From Thiodubiliella sp900128405 (GTDB lineage Bacteria > Pseudomonadota > Gammaproteobacteria > PS1 > Pseudothioglobaceae): DNA of 64,000 nucleotides. Below are positions 49,151 through 56,352 of this stretch, one piece after another; position 1 is the first letter of the stretch; the number at the start of each line of letters is the position of its first letter. Made by a program: the position numbers and the translations under genes. Below the pieces are notes generated by a model, which saw only the letters and a program-made list of their open reading frames with translations, did not search any database and was not told the DNA's origin. The stretch covers positions 1,798,001-1,862,000 of the forward strand of contig OY821614.1 of NCBI GenBank assembly GCA_963682085.1, read 5' to 3'.

Positions 49151-49519
49151 TTGAATGAAATTATGAAAAACGAAGCGACAGGATTGAAGCGAATTGTTAG
49201 TGCATTTGGATTTTCAATACAAGGGTTAAAAACTTGTTATCAGTCGGAGGCGGCTTTTAGGCAGGAGGTATGGCTTAGTGTTGTTTTAATTCCCTTGGCA
49301 TTTTTTTTAGCAGAATCTACCGTTGATAGGGTGTTGTTAATTACCCCTATCTTCTTAGTGTTAATTGTTGAGATACTTAATTCTGCTGTTGAATCAGTGG
49401 TGGATAGAATTGGTGATGAATACCATGTGCTTTCGGGTGCGGCAAAAGATATGGGGGCGGCGGCGGTGTGGTTGTCACTTATGCTAATTATTATGACATG
49501 GTTGATTATTCTCGTTTAG
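49151..49519 (+). CDS. dgkA: Diacylglycerol kinase
   Basis: 122 residues, as in E. coli DgkA. Phosphorylates diacylglycerol at the inner membrane to recycle lipid. Three membrane segments (about 37-53, 56-74, 100-121) and the signature VEILNSAVESVVDRIGDEYH with the catalytic glutamates are present. N-terminal GLKRIVSAFGFSIQGL is the amphipathic surface helix. A second ATG at 49163 is an equally good start. It overlaps the birA frame. Confidence 0.95.
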   Translation: MNEIMKNEATGLKRIVSAFGFSIQGLKTCYQSEAAFRQEVWLSVVLIPLAFFLAESTVDRVLLITPIFLVLIVEILNSAVESVVDRIGDEYHVLSGAAKDMGAAAVWLSLMLIIMTWLIILV

Positions 49520-50247
49520 AAAATTATTTGAGTGATGAGGTTGAGTGTTTTGTTTTTGATTCAATACCTAGCACCAATAATTATCTTTCATCGTTAGCAT
49601 TCTCGCTGAAAACGCAAGTTTGCATTGCTGCGCAACAAACACAAGGTAAGGGGCAACATAATAGACAGTGGTTAAGTGGTAGGGACAGTATTTTATTGTC
49701 TATTCGTAGAGTATTTTCAGCAGATGCTAATTTGAATGGGTTAAGTTTAATGGTGGGTTTGGCGTTGATTGCGGTGCTAAAAAAATATGGTGTTACTGAA
49801 GTGCAACTCAAATGGCCGAATGATATTTATTATCGAGACAAAAAGTTAGCAGGAATTTTGATTGAAAATGTTATACAAAAGCATAATCAATCTGTGGTAA
49901 TTGGTATTGGCGTTAATGTTAATGTAGATATTGATTGTCAAACGCCGTGGACGGATTTGCATTCAATCAATGGGCAAGAACCTATTAACCAGTTTAATCT
50001 GACCAAAGATTTAATCAATACAGTGTTACAATTTTGCCAATTTTTTGAAAGTAATGGTTTTGCTTATTTTGCTAAGCAGTGGGCGGCTGTGGATTATTTA
50101 AAAGGTAAGCGAGTTTGTTATAAAGATAAAAGACGAGCCTTTTCGGGTGTGTGTTGCGGGGTTAATAACGAGGGCGTATTGTTGGTTGAAACTACAGGAG
50201 CGACAGAGTGGGTTTACTCATCTGAGTTTTTAAGTGTTAGTTGTTAG
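49498..50247 (+). CDS. birA: Biotin--[acetyl-CoA-carboxylase] ligase, short form
   Basis: 249 residues from ATG 49498 (MVDYSRLENYLSDEVECFVF); an upstream in-frame ATG at 49468 lies deeper inside dgkA. Attaches biotin to AccB. The ligase motifs GKGQHNRQWLSGRDSILLSI, KWPNDIYYRDKKLAGIL and IGIGVNVNVD are intact, and the C-terminal SH3-like domain ends VYSSEFLS. The N-terminal DNA-binding domain of E. coli BirA is missing, so it should not repress biotin genes. Confidence 0.93.
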   Translation: MVDYSRLENYLSDEVECFVFDSIPSTNNYLSSLAFSLKTQVCIAAQQTQGKGQHNRQWLSGRDSILLSIRRVFSADANLNGLSLMVGLALIAVLKKYGVTEVQLKWPNDIYYRDKKLAGILIENVIQKHNQSVVIGIGVNVNVDIDCQTPWTDLHSINGQEPINQFNLTKDLINTVLQFCQFFESNGFAYFAKQWAAVDYLKGKRVCYKDKRRAFSGVCCGVNNEGVLLVETTGATEWVYSSEFLSVSC

Positions 50248-50313
50248 ATTGATATTGATGATAAAATCAAGGATTGTTTATAAGGGAACCTTAAAAAAAG
50301 CCTAACACAATTT

Positions 50314-50478
50314 ATGAAACACATAAAACAGCATTTTTCTAATATCATACGACAGTTTTCCATGAGGGGTTATCCAAAAACTCATAAAATGGCTGGATAT
50401 TCCCCGTATTTTTGGGTAAAAAATGCATTATTTTTTGCCCTTCCTAAATCACATTGGGGTTTTTGGAGGCTTTCTTAA
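50314..50478 (+). CDS. Possible 54-residue protein just before lptB
   Basis: ATG 50314 opens MKHIKQHFSNIIRQFSMRGY then PKTHKMAGYSPYFWVKNALF, ending at TAA 50476-50478 directly against the lptB ATG. The composition is protein-like and aromatic, but there is no clear ribosome site and no known homologue. AAAAGCCT (50297-50304) and AGGCTTT (50468-50474) are an inverted pair around it, so it could instead be part of a small mobile or regulatory element. Confidence 0.3.
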   Translation: MKHIKQHFSNIIRQFSMRGYPKTHKMAGYSPYFWVKNALFFALPKSHWGFWRLS

Positions 50479-51207
50479 ATGTCTGCACAGCACTCACTTC
50501 AAATAGTTAATATTAGTAAATCTTATTCAGGAAGAAAAGTTGTTTCAGATGCTTCATTTATTGTGAAAAGTGGTGAAGTAGTGGGGTTACTAGGACCAAA
50601 TGGTGCTGGAAAAACCACTTGTTTTTATATTGCTTGTGGGTTGGTAAAGACCGATTCAGGGCAAGTGATTTTAAATAATAATAAAATTGACCACTTGCCA
50701 ATGTATAAGCGTGCCAAACTGGGTTTGGGTTATTTACCTCAAGAGCCCTCTATTTTTAGAAAATTATCAGTTGAAGATAACATTATGGCAGTGCTGGAGC
50801 TTAATAACGCTTTGGATAAGAATATCAGGAAAGAACGCTTAGAAGCGTTGTTAGTGGAGTTTCACATTACTCACATTCGTCATTTGAGCGGATTGAGTTT
50901 GTCTGGTGGCGAAAGGCGGCGTGTAGAAATTGCTAGAGCACTGGCAATGGATCCAAAATTTATTTTATTAGATGAGCCTTTTGCAGGCGTTGACCCAATT
51001 TCTGTGGGCGATATACAACAAATTATTTATCATTTGAAGAAAAAAAACATCGGGGTCTTAATTACCGACCACAATTATCGAGAAATGTTAGACACTTGCG
51101 ACTATTCTTATGTATTGCACGGCGGTGCGATTATTGCCGAAGGTAGTAAAGCGCAAATTTTGGACAACGCCAGAGTGCGTGAAGTTTACCTAGGCGAGCG
51201 TGACTAA
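50479..51207 (+). CDS. lptB: LPS export ABC transporter ATPase LptB
   Basis: 242 residues, as in E. coli. Powers LptFG to extract LPS from the inner membrane. Walker A GLLGPNGAGKTTCFYI, Q loop GYLPQEPSIFRKLSVEDNI, signature LSLSGGERRRVEIARAL, Walker B FILLDEPFAGVDPI and the switch histidine in LITDHNYREMLD are all intact; the C-terminal VREVYLGE is LptB-specific. GGAGG (50466-50470) is the ribosome site. lptA and lptC, normally just upstream, are not here. Confidence 0.95.
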   Translation: MSAQHSLQIVNISKSYSGRKVVSDASFIVKSGEVVGLLGPNGAGKTTCFYIACGLVKTDSGQVILNNNKIDHLPMYKRAKLGLGYLPQEPSIFRKLSVEDNIMAVLELNNALDKNIRKERLEALLVEFHITHIRHLSGLSLSGGERRRVEIARALAMDPKFILLDEPFAGVDPISVGDIQQIIYHLKKKNIGVLITDHNYREMLDTCDYSYVLHGGAIIAEGSKAQILDNARVREVYLGERD

Positions 51208-52219
51208 ATTTATTACACTGGGTATAGAAAGTTCATGTGATGAAACAGGGATTGGACTGTATTCACAACAACATGGATTGATTGCACATCAATTATTTTC
51301 TCAAGTTGAAATTCATCAAGAATATGGTGGCGTTGTGCCAGAATTGGCATCTCGTGATCATATACAGCGTGTTTTGCCACTTATTAAGGCTGTGCTTAAA
51401 GACGCTAAAATAAAACTTACTGATATTAACGCTATTGCCTATACCGCCGGACCGGGTTTGGCAGGGGCATTGTTGGTTGGTAGTGCAGTGGCAAAATCTT
51501 TGGCTTGGAGTCTTAATATTCCCGTATTGGGAGTTCACCACATGGAAGGACACTTGTTGGCGCCACTTTTAGAAGAAACTCAGCCTACATTCCCCTTTGT
51601 GGCGTTGCTGGTTTCTGGCGGACATACGATGTTGGTTGATGTTGAGGCAATAGGGCAATACAAAATTTTGGGTGAATCTTTAGATGATGCAGTGGGCGAG
51701 GCATTTGATAAAACGGCTAAGATTTTAGGCTTAGGCTATCCGGGTGGTCCCGCATTAGCCACACTTGCTGAGCAGGGTGTTGTGGGGGCTTTTACATTCC
51801 CTAGGCCAATGATTGACAGACCTGGATTAGAATTCAGTTTTAGCGGTTTAAAAACATTTGCACGCAATACTTTTGCCAAGCATCCAAACAAAAAAGCAGA
51901 CATTGCTAAGGCCTTTGAAGTGGCTGCTACACAAACGCTTATGATTAAATGCAGAAGGGCGTTAGAACAAACAGGGCGAACAACGCTTGTAGTGGCAGGG
52001 GGAGTCAGTGCGAATTTATCCTTACGCAAAGAATTGAGCCAAATGGGTAAAAAAATGGGAACCACTGTTTTTTATCCAAGGCAAGAATTTTGCACTGATA
52101 ATGGTGCAATGATAGCCTTAGTTGGGCATTTTCGTCTTAGTCGAGGGCAGTATGATGATCATCATGAAATCAACATCAAACCTCGGTGGAATTTAGAGGA
52201 GTTAACTCAAATTGAGTAA
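51200..52219 (+). CDS. tsaD: tRNA N6-adenosine threonylcarbamoyltransferase TsaD
   Basis: 339 residues, normal length. Makes t6A37 in ANN-decoding tRNAs with TsaB/TsaE. ITLGIESSCDETGIGLYS opens the ASKHA fold, the metal ligands are in VHHMEGHLLAPLL, with VSGGHTMLVDV and the C-terminal FYPRQEFCTDNGAMIALVG. GTG 51200 is the start; it overlaps the lptB end by 8 bp. The gene in turn overlaps comM by 8 bp. Confidence 0.97.
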   Translation: MTKFITLGIESSCDETGIGLYSQQHGLIAHQLFSQVEIHQEYGGVVPELASRDHIQRVLPLIKAVLKDAKIKLTDINAIAYTAGPGLAGALLVGSAVAKSLAWSLNIPVLGVHHMEGHLLAPLLEETQPTFPFVALLVSGGHTMLVDVEAIGQYKILGESLDDAVGEAFDKTAKILGLGYPGGPALATLAEQGVVGAFTFPRPMIDRPGLEFSFSGLKTFARNTFAKHPNKKADIAKAFEVAATQTLMIKCRRALEQTGRTTLVVAGGVSANLSLRKELSQMGKKMGTTVFYPRQEFCTDNGAMIALVGHFRLSRGQYDDHHEINIKPRWNLEELTQIE

Positions 52220-53720
52220 ATTAAGCAAATTGTTTACCCGTGCATCAACAGGACTTGATGCACCCTTGGTTACCATTGAAGTGCATATTTCAAGTGGTTT
52301 ACCTGGATTTTCCATCGTTGGACTACCTGAAGGGGCAGTGCGTGAAAGCAAAGACCGAGTCCGTAGCGCTATTATGACCTCAAAATTTAAATTTCCCAAA
52401 GGACGAATTACCGTAAGCCTTGCCCCTGCAAATTTACCCAAAAGCGGTGGCAGATATGACTTACCCATTGCCATTGGATTGTTAATAGCTTCTGAGCAAA
52501 TCAAGCCCAATATTGACATTAACTCGTTTGAATTTTACGGTGAGTTGGGTTTAGATGGCTCACTTCGATCGACTGAAGGGCTGTTGCCAGCCATTATTGC
52601 CAGTAGTCAAGCCAAACATTGTCTTATTTTACCAAGTCAGAATTCAGATCAATACGCACTGGTAAATGAGGCGATTATTTATCCATGTATGCACTTGCTT
52701 AAAGTGTGCGAGTTTTTACAAGGTCTTAGCAAGGTTGATAAATTAGTCCATAATTTAACCGACAATCAGCCAATTTATCACAATGACTTTTCCCAAGTTA
52801 AAGGACAATATCACGCCAAACGCGCCCTAGAAATTGCCGCTAGTGGCGGACACAATCTACTGTTAGTCGGCCCACCCGGCTCAGGTAAAACCATGTTGTC
52901 AGAACGCCTCCCCTCAATTATGCCCCCACTCAGTACCAACAAAGCCCTAGAACGCGCCTCAATTTACTCAATTGCCGACAAGCCCTTAGACCTAACTCAG
53001 TTAAAAGTTCGCTCATTTCGCAGCCCCCATCACTCATCCTCAGCCGTCGCCCTAGTCGGTGGTGGCTCAAATCCCAAACCGGGAGAAATCTCACTAGCTC
53101 ACGAAGGCGTGCTATTTTTAGACGAATTACCCGAATTCCCTCGAAGCGTCTTAGAGGCATTACGCCAACCCCTAGAAAATGGCAAAATCCACCTTTCTCG
53201 TGCCGCTCAACAAACCACCTTCCCTGCCAATTTTCAACTCATTGGCGCCATGAATCCCTGTCCTTGTGGTTTTTATGGCAACGGTAGCGCAAAATGCCAC
53301 TGCACCAGCGACCAAATTGACCGCTATAAAAATAAAATATCAGGCCCTTTATTAGACCGAATTGATATGCTTTTGACTGTGCCACCGCTACCTAAAGAAA
53401 TTTTACTCAATCAAAATACCAACAATGTCGAAAACAGCGAAACTATTAGGACAAGAGTTGTTAACGCACATAATATTCAACTACAAAGACAAGGAAAATC
53501 TAACGACAAACTCGCCCCCGATGAAATTGAAAAATTCACCAATCTCAATCAAGACAACAAACAACTACTCTCCAGCGTCATAGACAAACTCAGCCTCTCA
53601 GCCCGTGCCTATCACCGAATTTTAAAAGTTGCCAGAACGATTGCCGATTTAGAAAATAGCAAAACAGTTGACAAGCCTCATTTAATTGAAGCGATTAGTT
53701 ACCGACGGTTTGATAATTAG
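52212..53720 (+). CDS. comM: YifB/ComM-family Mg-chelatase-like AAA+ ATPase
   Basis: 502 residues, normal length. In competent bacteria ComM is a helicase that extends branch migration during natural transformation. The N-terminal ChlI-like domain (LDAPLVTIEVHISSGLPGFS, VGLPEGAVRESKDRVRSAI), the AAA+ core with Walker A LLVGPPGSGKTMLSERLP, Walker B GVLFLDELPEF, and the zinc-type cluster MNPCPCGFYGN...CHCT are present. It starts at TTG 52212 within tsaD. GC is locally higher in the second half (52900-53250) than in neighbours. Confidence 0.93.
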   Translation: MSKLSKLFTRASTGLDAPLVTIEVHISSGLPGFSIVGLPEGAVRESKDRVRSAIMTSKFKFPKGRITVSLAPANLPKSGGRYDLPIAIGLLIASEQIKPNIDINSFEFYGELGLDGSLRSTEGLLPAIIASSQAKHCLILPSQNSDQYALVNEAIIYPCMHLLKVCEFLQGLSKVDKLVHNLTDNQPIYHNDFSQVKGQYHAKRALEIAASGGHNLLLVGPPGSGKTMLSERLPSIMPPLSTNKALERASIYSIADKPLDLTQLKVRSFRSPHHSSSAVALVGGGSNPKPGEISLAHEGVLFLDELPEFPRSVLEALRQPLENGKIHLSRAAQQTTFPANFQLIGAMNPCPCGFYGNGSAKCHCTSDQIDRYKNKISGPLLDRIDMLLTVPPLPKEILLNQNTNNVENSETIRTRVVNAHNIQLQRQGKSNDKLAPDEIEKFTNLNQDNKQLLSSVIDKLSLSARAYHRILKVARTIADLENSKTVDKPHLIEAISYRRFDN

Positions 53721-53963
53721 AGTTAGGTAAGTAGAATAATAAAGTTCTGCACAGAGCTTACAAAAATAAGCTATTACAAAACCCCAACATTTTAAAACAA
53801 CAATCTAAAATTCCTTATTTCGAATAAGCCAAGCTAAATCAACAAAAATCGGAGTAAATCCTTCTCTGCTGTTAGGCCACTACATACCAAGAAAGTATAA
53901 AATTAAACAAGGAAAAAGTAAAGACCTCTTAAGGGGATTTATATAAGAAATTTTAAAAAGTTG

Positions 53964-54206
53964 TCAGGAGTTTTTTTTTGGTGATGTAATCATTGTCTCG
54001 CCACCGATTACTTCAGCACCACAGTATGTTTTTTCTAATGTTCTGGGTAAAAATTTTCCTAATGAAAAGCTTAAAGATTGATGTAAATCCTTAATTGTCA
54101 TTCTATCTGAAGGCACATCGGATTCATAACTACAGTAACTACAATCTGCATTACAAGCAGTTGTTAATCTAATGTGCAGATTGAAACCAGAATATTGTAT
54201 TGTTAT
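53964..54206 (-). pseudogene. Radical-SAM enzyme, N-terminal half only
   Basis: Frame of 80 codons on the minus strand, from a non-standard ATA at 54206 (no ATG in frame). It reads ITIQYSGFNLHIRLTTACNA then DCSYCSYES: the CxxxCxxC cluster motif for the radical-SAM 4Fe-4S. About 45 residues on it has the GGE motif (VIGGETMITSP). It stops at 53964 just after a run of nine A. Removing one A would continue with KKTPDNFLKFLI before a TAA, so a slip at the homopolymer followed by decay is likely. It begins 3 bp after the metalloprotease stop. Sequence style fits SPASM-type peptide maturases. The 243 bp behind it (53721-53963) hold no gene I recognise. Confidence 0.7.
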
Positions 54207-54208
54207 TT

Positions 54209-55030
54209 TTAAAAATACTGAGTAATAATCAAATCATCTTTGGCGGTATTAATAGCGTTGCTGTAAATGTTTTTCAAAACATTAAAAAAATTGTCGTTTA
54301 CTTTTTCAGCGTAATAAATCTCCGTTCCGTCTTCAAGTTGAGTATGTCTTTTCCTACCGTTAAACCCGCCTTCAAAGTGATACTTAAACCCTAATACATG
54401 ACCAAATTCATGCAGGGTTGTTGTGCTTGTTAGACCAGATTTATAACAATCAACATTAAATGGGGATCCTAAGTGAATATAAATTTTAGTATCTATCTTA
54501 CCGTTTGTATCATACATATAATATGGAAAAAAAACGTTTTCTGAGTTTTCAATCGATGGAACACCCCTTGAGGCTAATCCACATACACCCAAGTCAAAAG
54601 CTGGTAATCCATTAAAATTTAGATAATTTGCGGTGCCTATACTGACAATAATGCCACGGATAATATCATCGTCATCAATATTTGCTAAACTATCTCTATC
54701 AAATATGATAAAACCAAGACGACGCTCTATCTCGTCCATTGCCTGAATAACTAGCGGTACATTCTTATGTTTGACAGGGATTAAGGTTGTTTCATAATCC
54801 CATCTTTTCAAATTGTAGTGTAGGTGCTGTTGTGTGGATCCTCCCCATGCGGGTAAATTTGTTTCTTGTATGTTTGCCAAAATACCTGCACTTCCAACTG
54901 TTGGACTAGGTACTAAAACAGAGTCATAAATGCCATTGCTGTCTGGATCGCTACCGTTATTGCTGTCATCGCCATCGCAGGCACTCAAAACAAGTGTAGT
55001 TATTAACAATATAGTTTTAATTTTTTGCAT
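54209..55030 (-). CDS. Zinc metalloprotease, lipoprotein
   Basis: 273 residues. Lipobox LSAC with Cys18, then an Asp/Asn/Ser linker (DGDDSNNGSDPDS). The catalytic motif is TTLHEFGHVLGFKYHFEGG, an HExxH with a further Gly and His; the last His is one residue later than in the metzincin HExxHxxGxxH rule, so the subfamily is unsure. DLGVCGLASRGVP suggests a disulfide with the later VDCYK. It lies between the unknown 209-residue protein and the radical-SAM half gene. As a secreted protease in a maturase locus it could process the modified peptide or act on outside proteins; this is inference. Confidence 0.8.
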   Translation of the reverse strand: MQKIKTILLITTLVLSACDGDDSNNGSDPDSNGIYDSVLVPSPTVGSAGILANIQETNLPAWGGSTQQHLHYNLKRWDYETTLIPVKHKNVPLVIQAMDEIERRLGFIIFDRDSLANIDDDDIIRGIIVSIGTANYLNFNGLPAFDLGVCGLASRGVPSIENSENVFFPYYMYDTNGKIDTKIYIHLGSPFNVDCYKSGLTSTTTLHEFGHVLGFKYHFEGGFNGRKRHTQLEDGTEIYYAEKVNDNFFNVLKNIYSNAINTAKDDLIITQYF

Positions 55031-55173
55031 TTTTTACCTCTTCTTTGTTTTTTTCGTGCAATTTGCATTTTTTCTTGTTGTTCTAGCGTTATCTTGCGTC
55101 TTGATTTTTGACCATCAATACTAGAAAAATACTTTTTAAGCTCTTTATCAATAATCTCGTTGCGGTGGACATT
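55003..55173 (-). pseudogene. Coding-like fragment with basic tail, no standard start
   Basis: 56 codons: NVHRNEIIDKELKKYFSSID then GQKSRRKITLEQQEKMQIAR and KKQRRGKKCKK. The highly charged, protein-like composition contrasts with the other frames. A TGA precedes it and no ATG, GTG or TTG start is present. It overlaps the metalloprotease start by 28 bp. Probably the end of a gene whose front is lost. Confidence 0.35.
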
Positions 55174-55203
55174 TCATTATATCGTAGCCACCTATGATAA
55201 TTA

Positions 55204-55833
55204 TCAATAAGGGTCTTTACTGACTAACAAGTCTATATCTTGATAAAAATCTGGGTCGTTTTTCTTAATAAAGTCTTCCAATTTCTGCCTAAATTCAGTA
55301 ACAATACTTATTTGAATGTTGTCAATAAAATGCAAAATATAAGGGTCGCTTGGATTGGCACTTAAACCTCTTAATGCTTGAACATCATCATCTGTTAAAG
55401 CCTCTTTATTCTTATCGATCAAATAATCTGTAGCAAGATATTCACAATAAGGTGTAACTGGATAGATGGTTTTTTCAAAATTACGCATTGTTGGCTTGCG
55501 CCACAATTTATACCATTCAATCACCTCTTTACAGTATTCGCCTGTTAACGCTTTACTATGCTTTATAGGTGGTAGCAACGACAAAGACCACCCACCATTT
55601 GAAACAATTGATGCTAATTGCTTTTTTTCAAACTTGACTCTAATCTCAAATGGTATTTCTAAAACGACCTCAATGCCAGCAATGGAATAAGAAAGCGCCA
55701 CATCAATAATATCTGGATTGATAATGTCATTAATATCAGAGACTAATTTGATATAAACAATATTATCATCAATTTTTGGTGGCTGGATAAGCTCAGGCTT
55801 ATGTTTTAAATTTATATCACACAGTTTTAACAT
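55204..55833 (-). CDS. Unknown protein in the radical-SAM locus
   Basis: 209 residues from ATG 55833 (MLKLCDINLKHKPELIQPPK), chosen because GGAG lies eight to nine bases ahead; an in-frame ATG at 55881 has no ribosome site. No signal peptide or membrane segment. It has a beta-rich first half (IVYIKLVSDINDIINPDIID, VVLEIPFEIRVKFEKKQLAS) and helical second half (EYCKEVIEWYKLWRKPTMRN, ALTDDDVQALRGL). I know no family. It is placed between a Tat-leader-like peptide gene and a protease gene, so it may be a binding or modification partner of the peptide. This is the key unknown of the locus. Confidence 0.7.
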   Translation of the reverse strand: MLKLCDINLKHKPELIQPPKIDDNIVYIKLVSDINDIINPDIIDVALSYSIAGIEVVLEIPFEIRVKFEKKQLASIVSNGGWSLSLLPPIKHSKALTGEYCKEVIEWYKLWRKPTMRNFEKTIYPVTPYCEYLATDYLIDKNKEALTDDDVQALRGLSANPSDPYILHFIDNIQISIVTEFRQKLEDFIKKNDPDFYQDIDLLVSKDPY

Positions 55834-55837
55834 TTTT

Positions 55838-55915
55838 TTATCTCCAGCTTCGTGATGAATGAGATGAGTGGGGTGGGACATCAGTGCTTTTGAGGGCTAA
55901 ACCACACATCAACAT
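55838..55915 (-). CDS. Possible 25-residue peptide with HSSHSS motif
   Basis: ATG 55915 follows a strong purine-rich site AGGAGAGG with 10 bases between. The peptide ends DVPPHSSHSSRSWR and stops just before the next gene's ATG; the GGAG of that gene overlaps its stop. Two His-Xaa-Ser units recall the repeat of His-Xaa-Ser (HxsA-type) radical-SAM substrates, but two units can arise by chance. An alternative reading of the same bases in another frame exists (the in-frame ATG at 55881 of the 209-residue protein). Confidence 0.35.
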   Translation of the reverse strand: MLMCGLALKSTDVPPHSSHSSRSWR

Positions 55916-55938
55916 TTAGTACTATCCTCTCCTAGGTA

Positions 55939-56058
55939 TTACTCGTAAGCCGGCACTTTAGTTGCCATAATTACCATTGATGTATTCACTATCACTTTAA
56001 ATGATTTTGATAAAAACTTTCTTCTATCCAAAGCCCCTGTTTCTCTTTTTTTGATCAC
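55939..56058 (-). CDS. 39-residue peptide with Tat-leader-like sequence, coupled to SPASM gene
   Basis: GTG 56058 overlaps the TGA stop of the SPASM fragment (GTGA). The peptide reads MIKKRETGALDRRKFLSKSF then KVIVNTSMVIMATKVPAYE. LDRRKFLSKS fits the twin-arginine motif and is followed by a hydrophobic stretch and a VPA-like cleavage site. Almost nothing is left after the leader, so it is either a truncated exported protein or a very short precursor peptide. The frame behind the stop (YLGEDSTKC) continues for nine codons. Confidence 0.45.
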   Translation of the reverse strand: MIKKRETGALDRRKFLSKSFKVIVNTSMVIMATKVPAYE

Positions 56059-56252
56059 GATAATGATCCTTCTATATTTATATTATTAATCGTTTGCAGT
56101 AGTTGATAAGCGTCAGAACACTCACCTGAAATATCAATAACATTGTTATGAGCAGTACATCCGCCATTACAAATATTATTGAATTTACACTCAAAACAAC
56201 CTGCTTTCATATTGTTTTGATAATTTTCCAATTTACCATTTATACTAGATTT
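56055..56252 (-). pseudogene. SPASM-domain C-terminal fragment of a radical-SAM maturase
   Basis: 65 codons after a TAA stop, with no start codon at the front. It reads KLENYQNNMKAGCFECKFNN then ICNGGCTAHNNVIDISGECS. The CxxCx5CxxxC cluster followed by a later Cys is the SPASM auxiliary Fe-S motif of PqqE/anSME-type enzymes. The N-terminal radical-SAM domain that should precede it is missing. Its stop overlaps the start of the 39-residue peptide, so the intact ancestor was probably coupled to that peptide. Confidence 0.7.
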
Positions 56253-56352
56253 TTACCAACAAAACTACTACCTATCTAAGCCCTTATTTAATATGATTAT
56301 TTTTTTATAAATGGTATAAAATTCTATTTCAAAGGAAAATTTAGGTAAAAAA

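Noticed and set aside
53772..53844. Short minus-strand frame ending FVDLAWLIRNKEF as a further gene fragment
   Set aside because: Only 24 residues between stops and no recognisable family; chance cannot be excluded.
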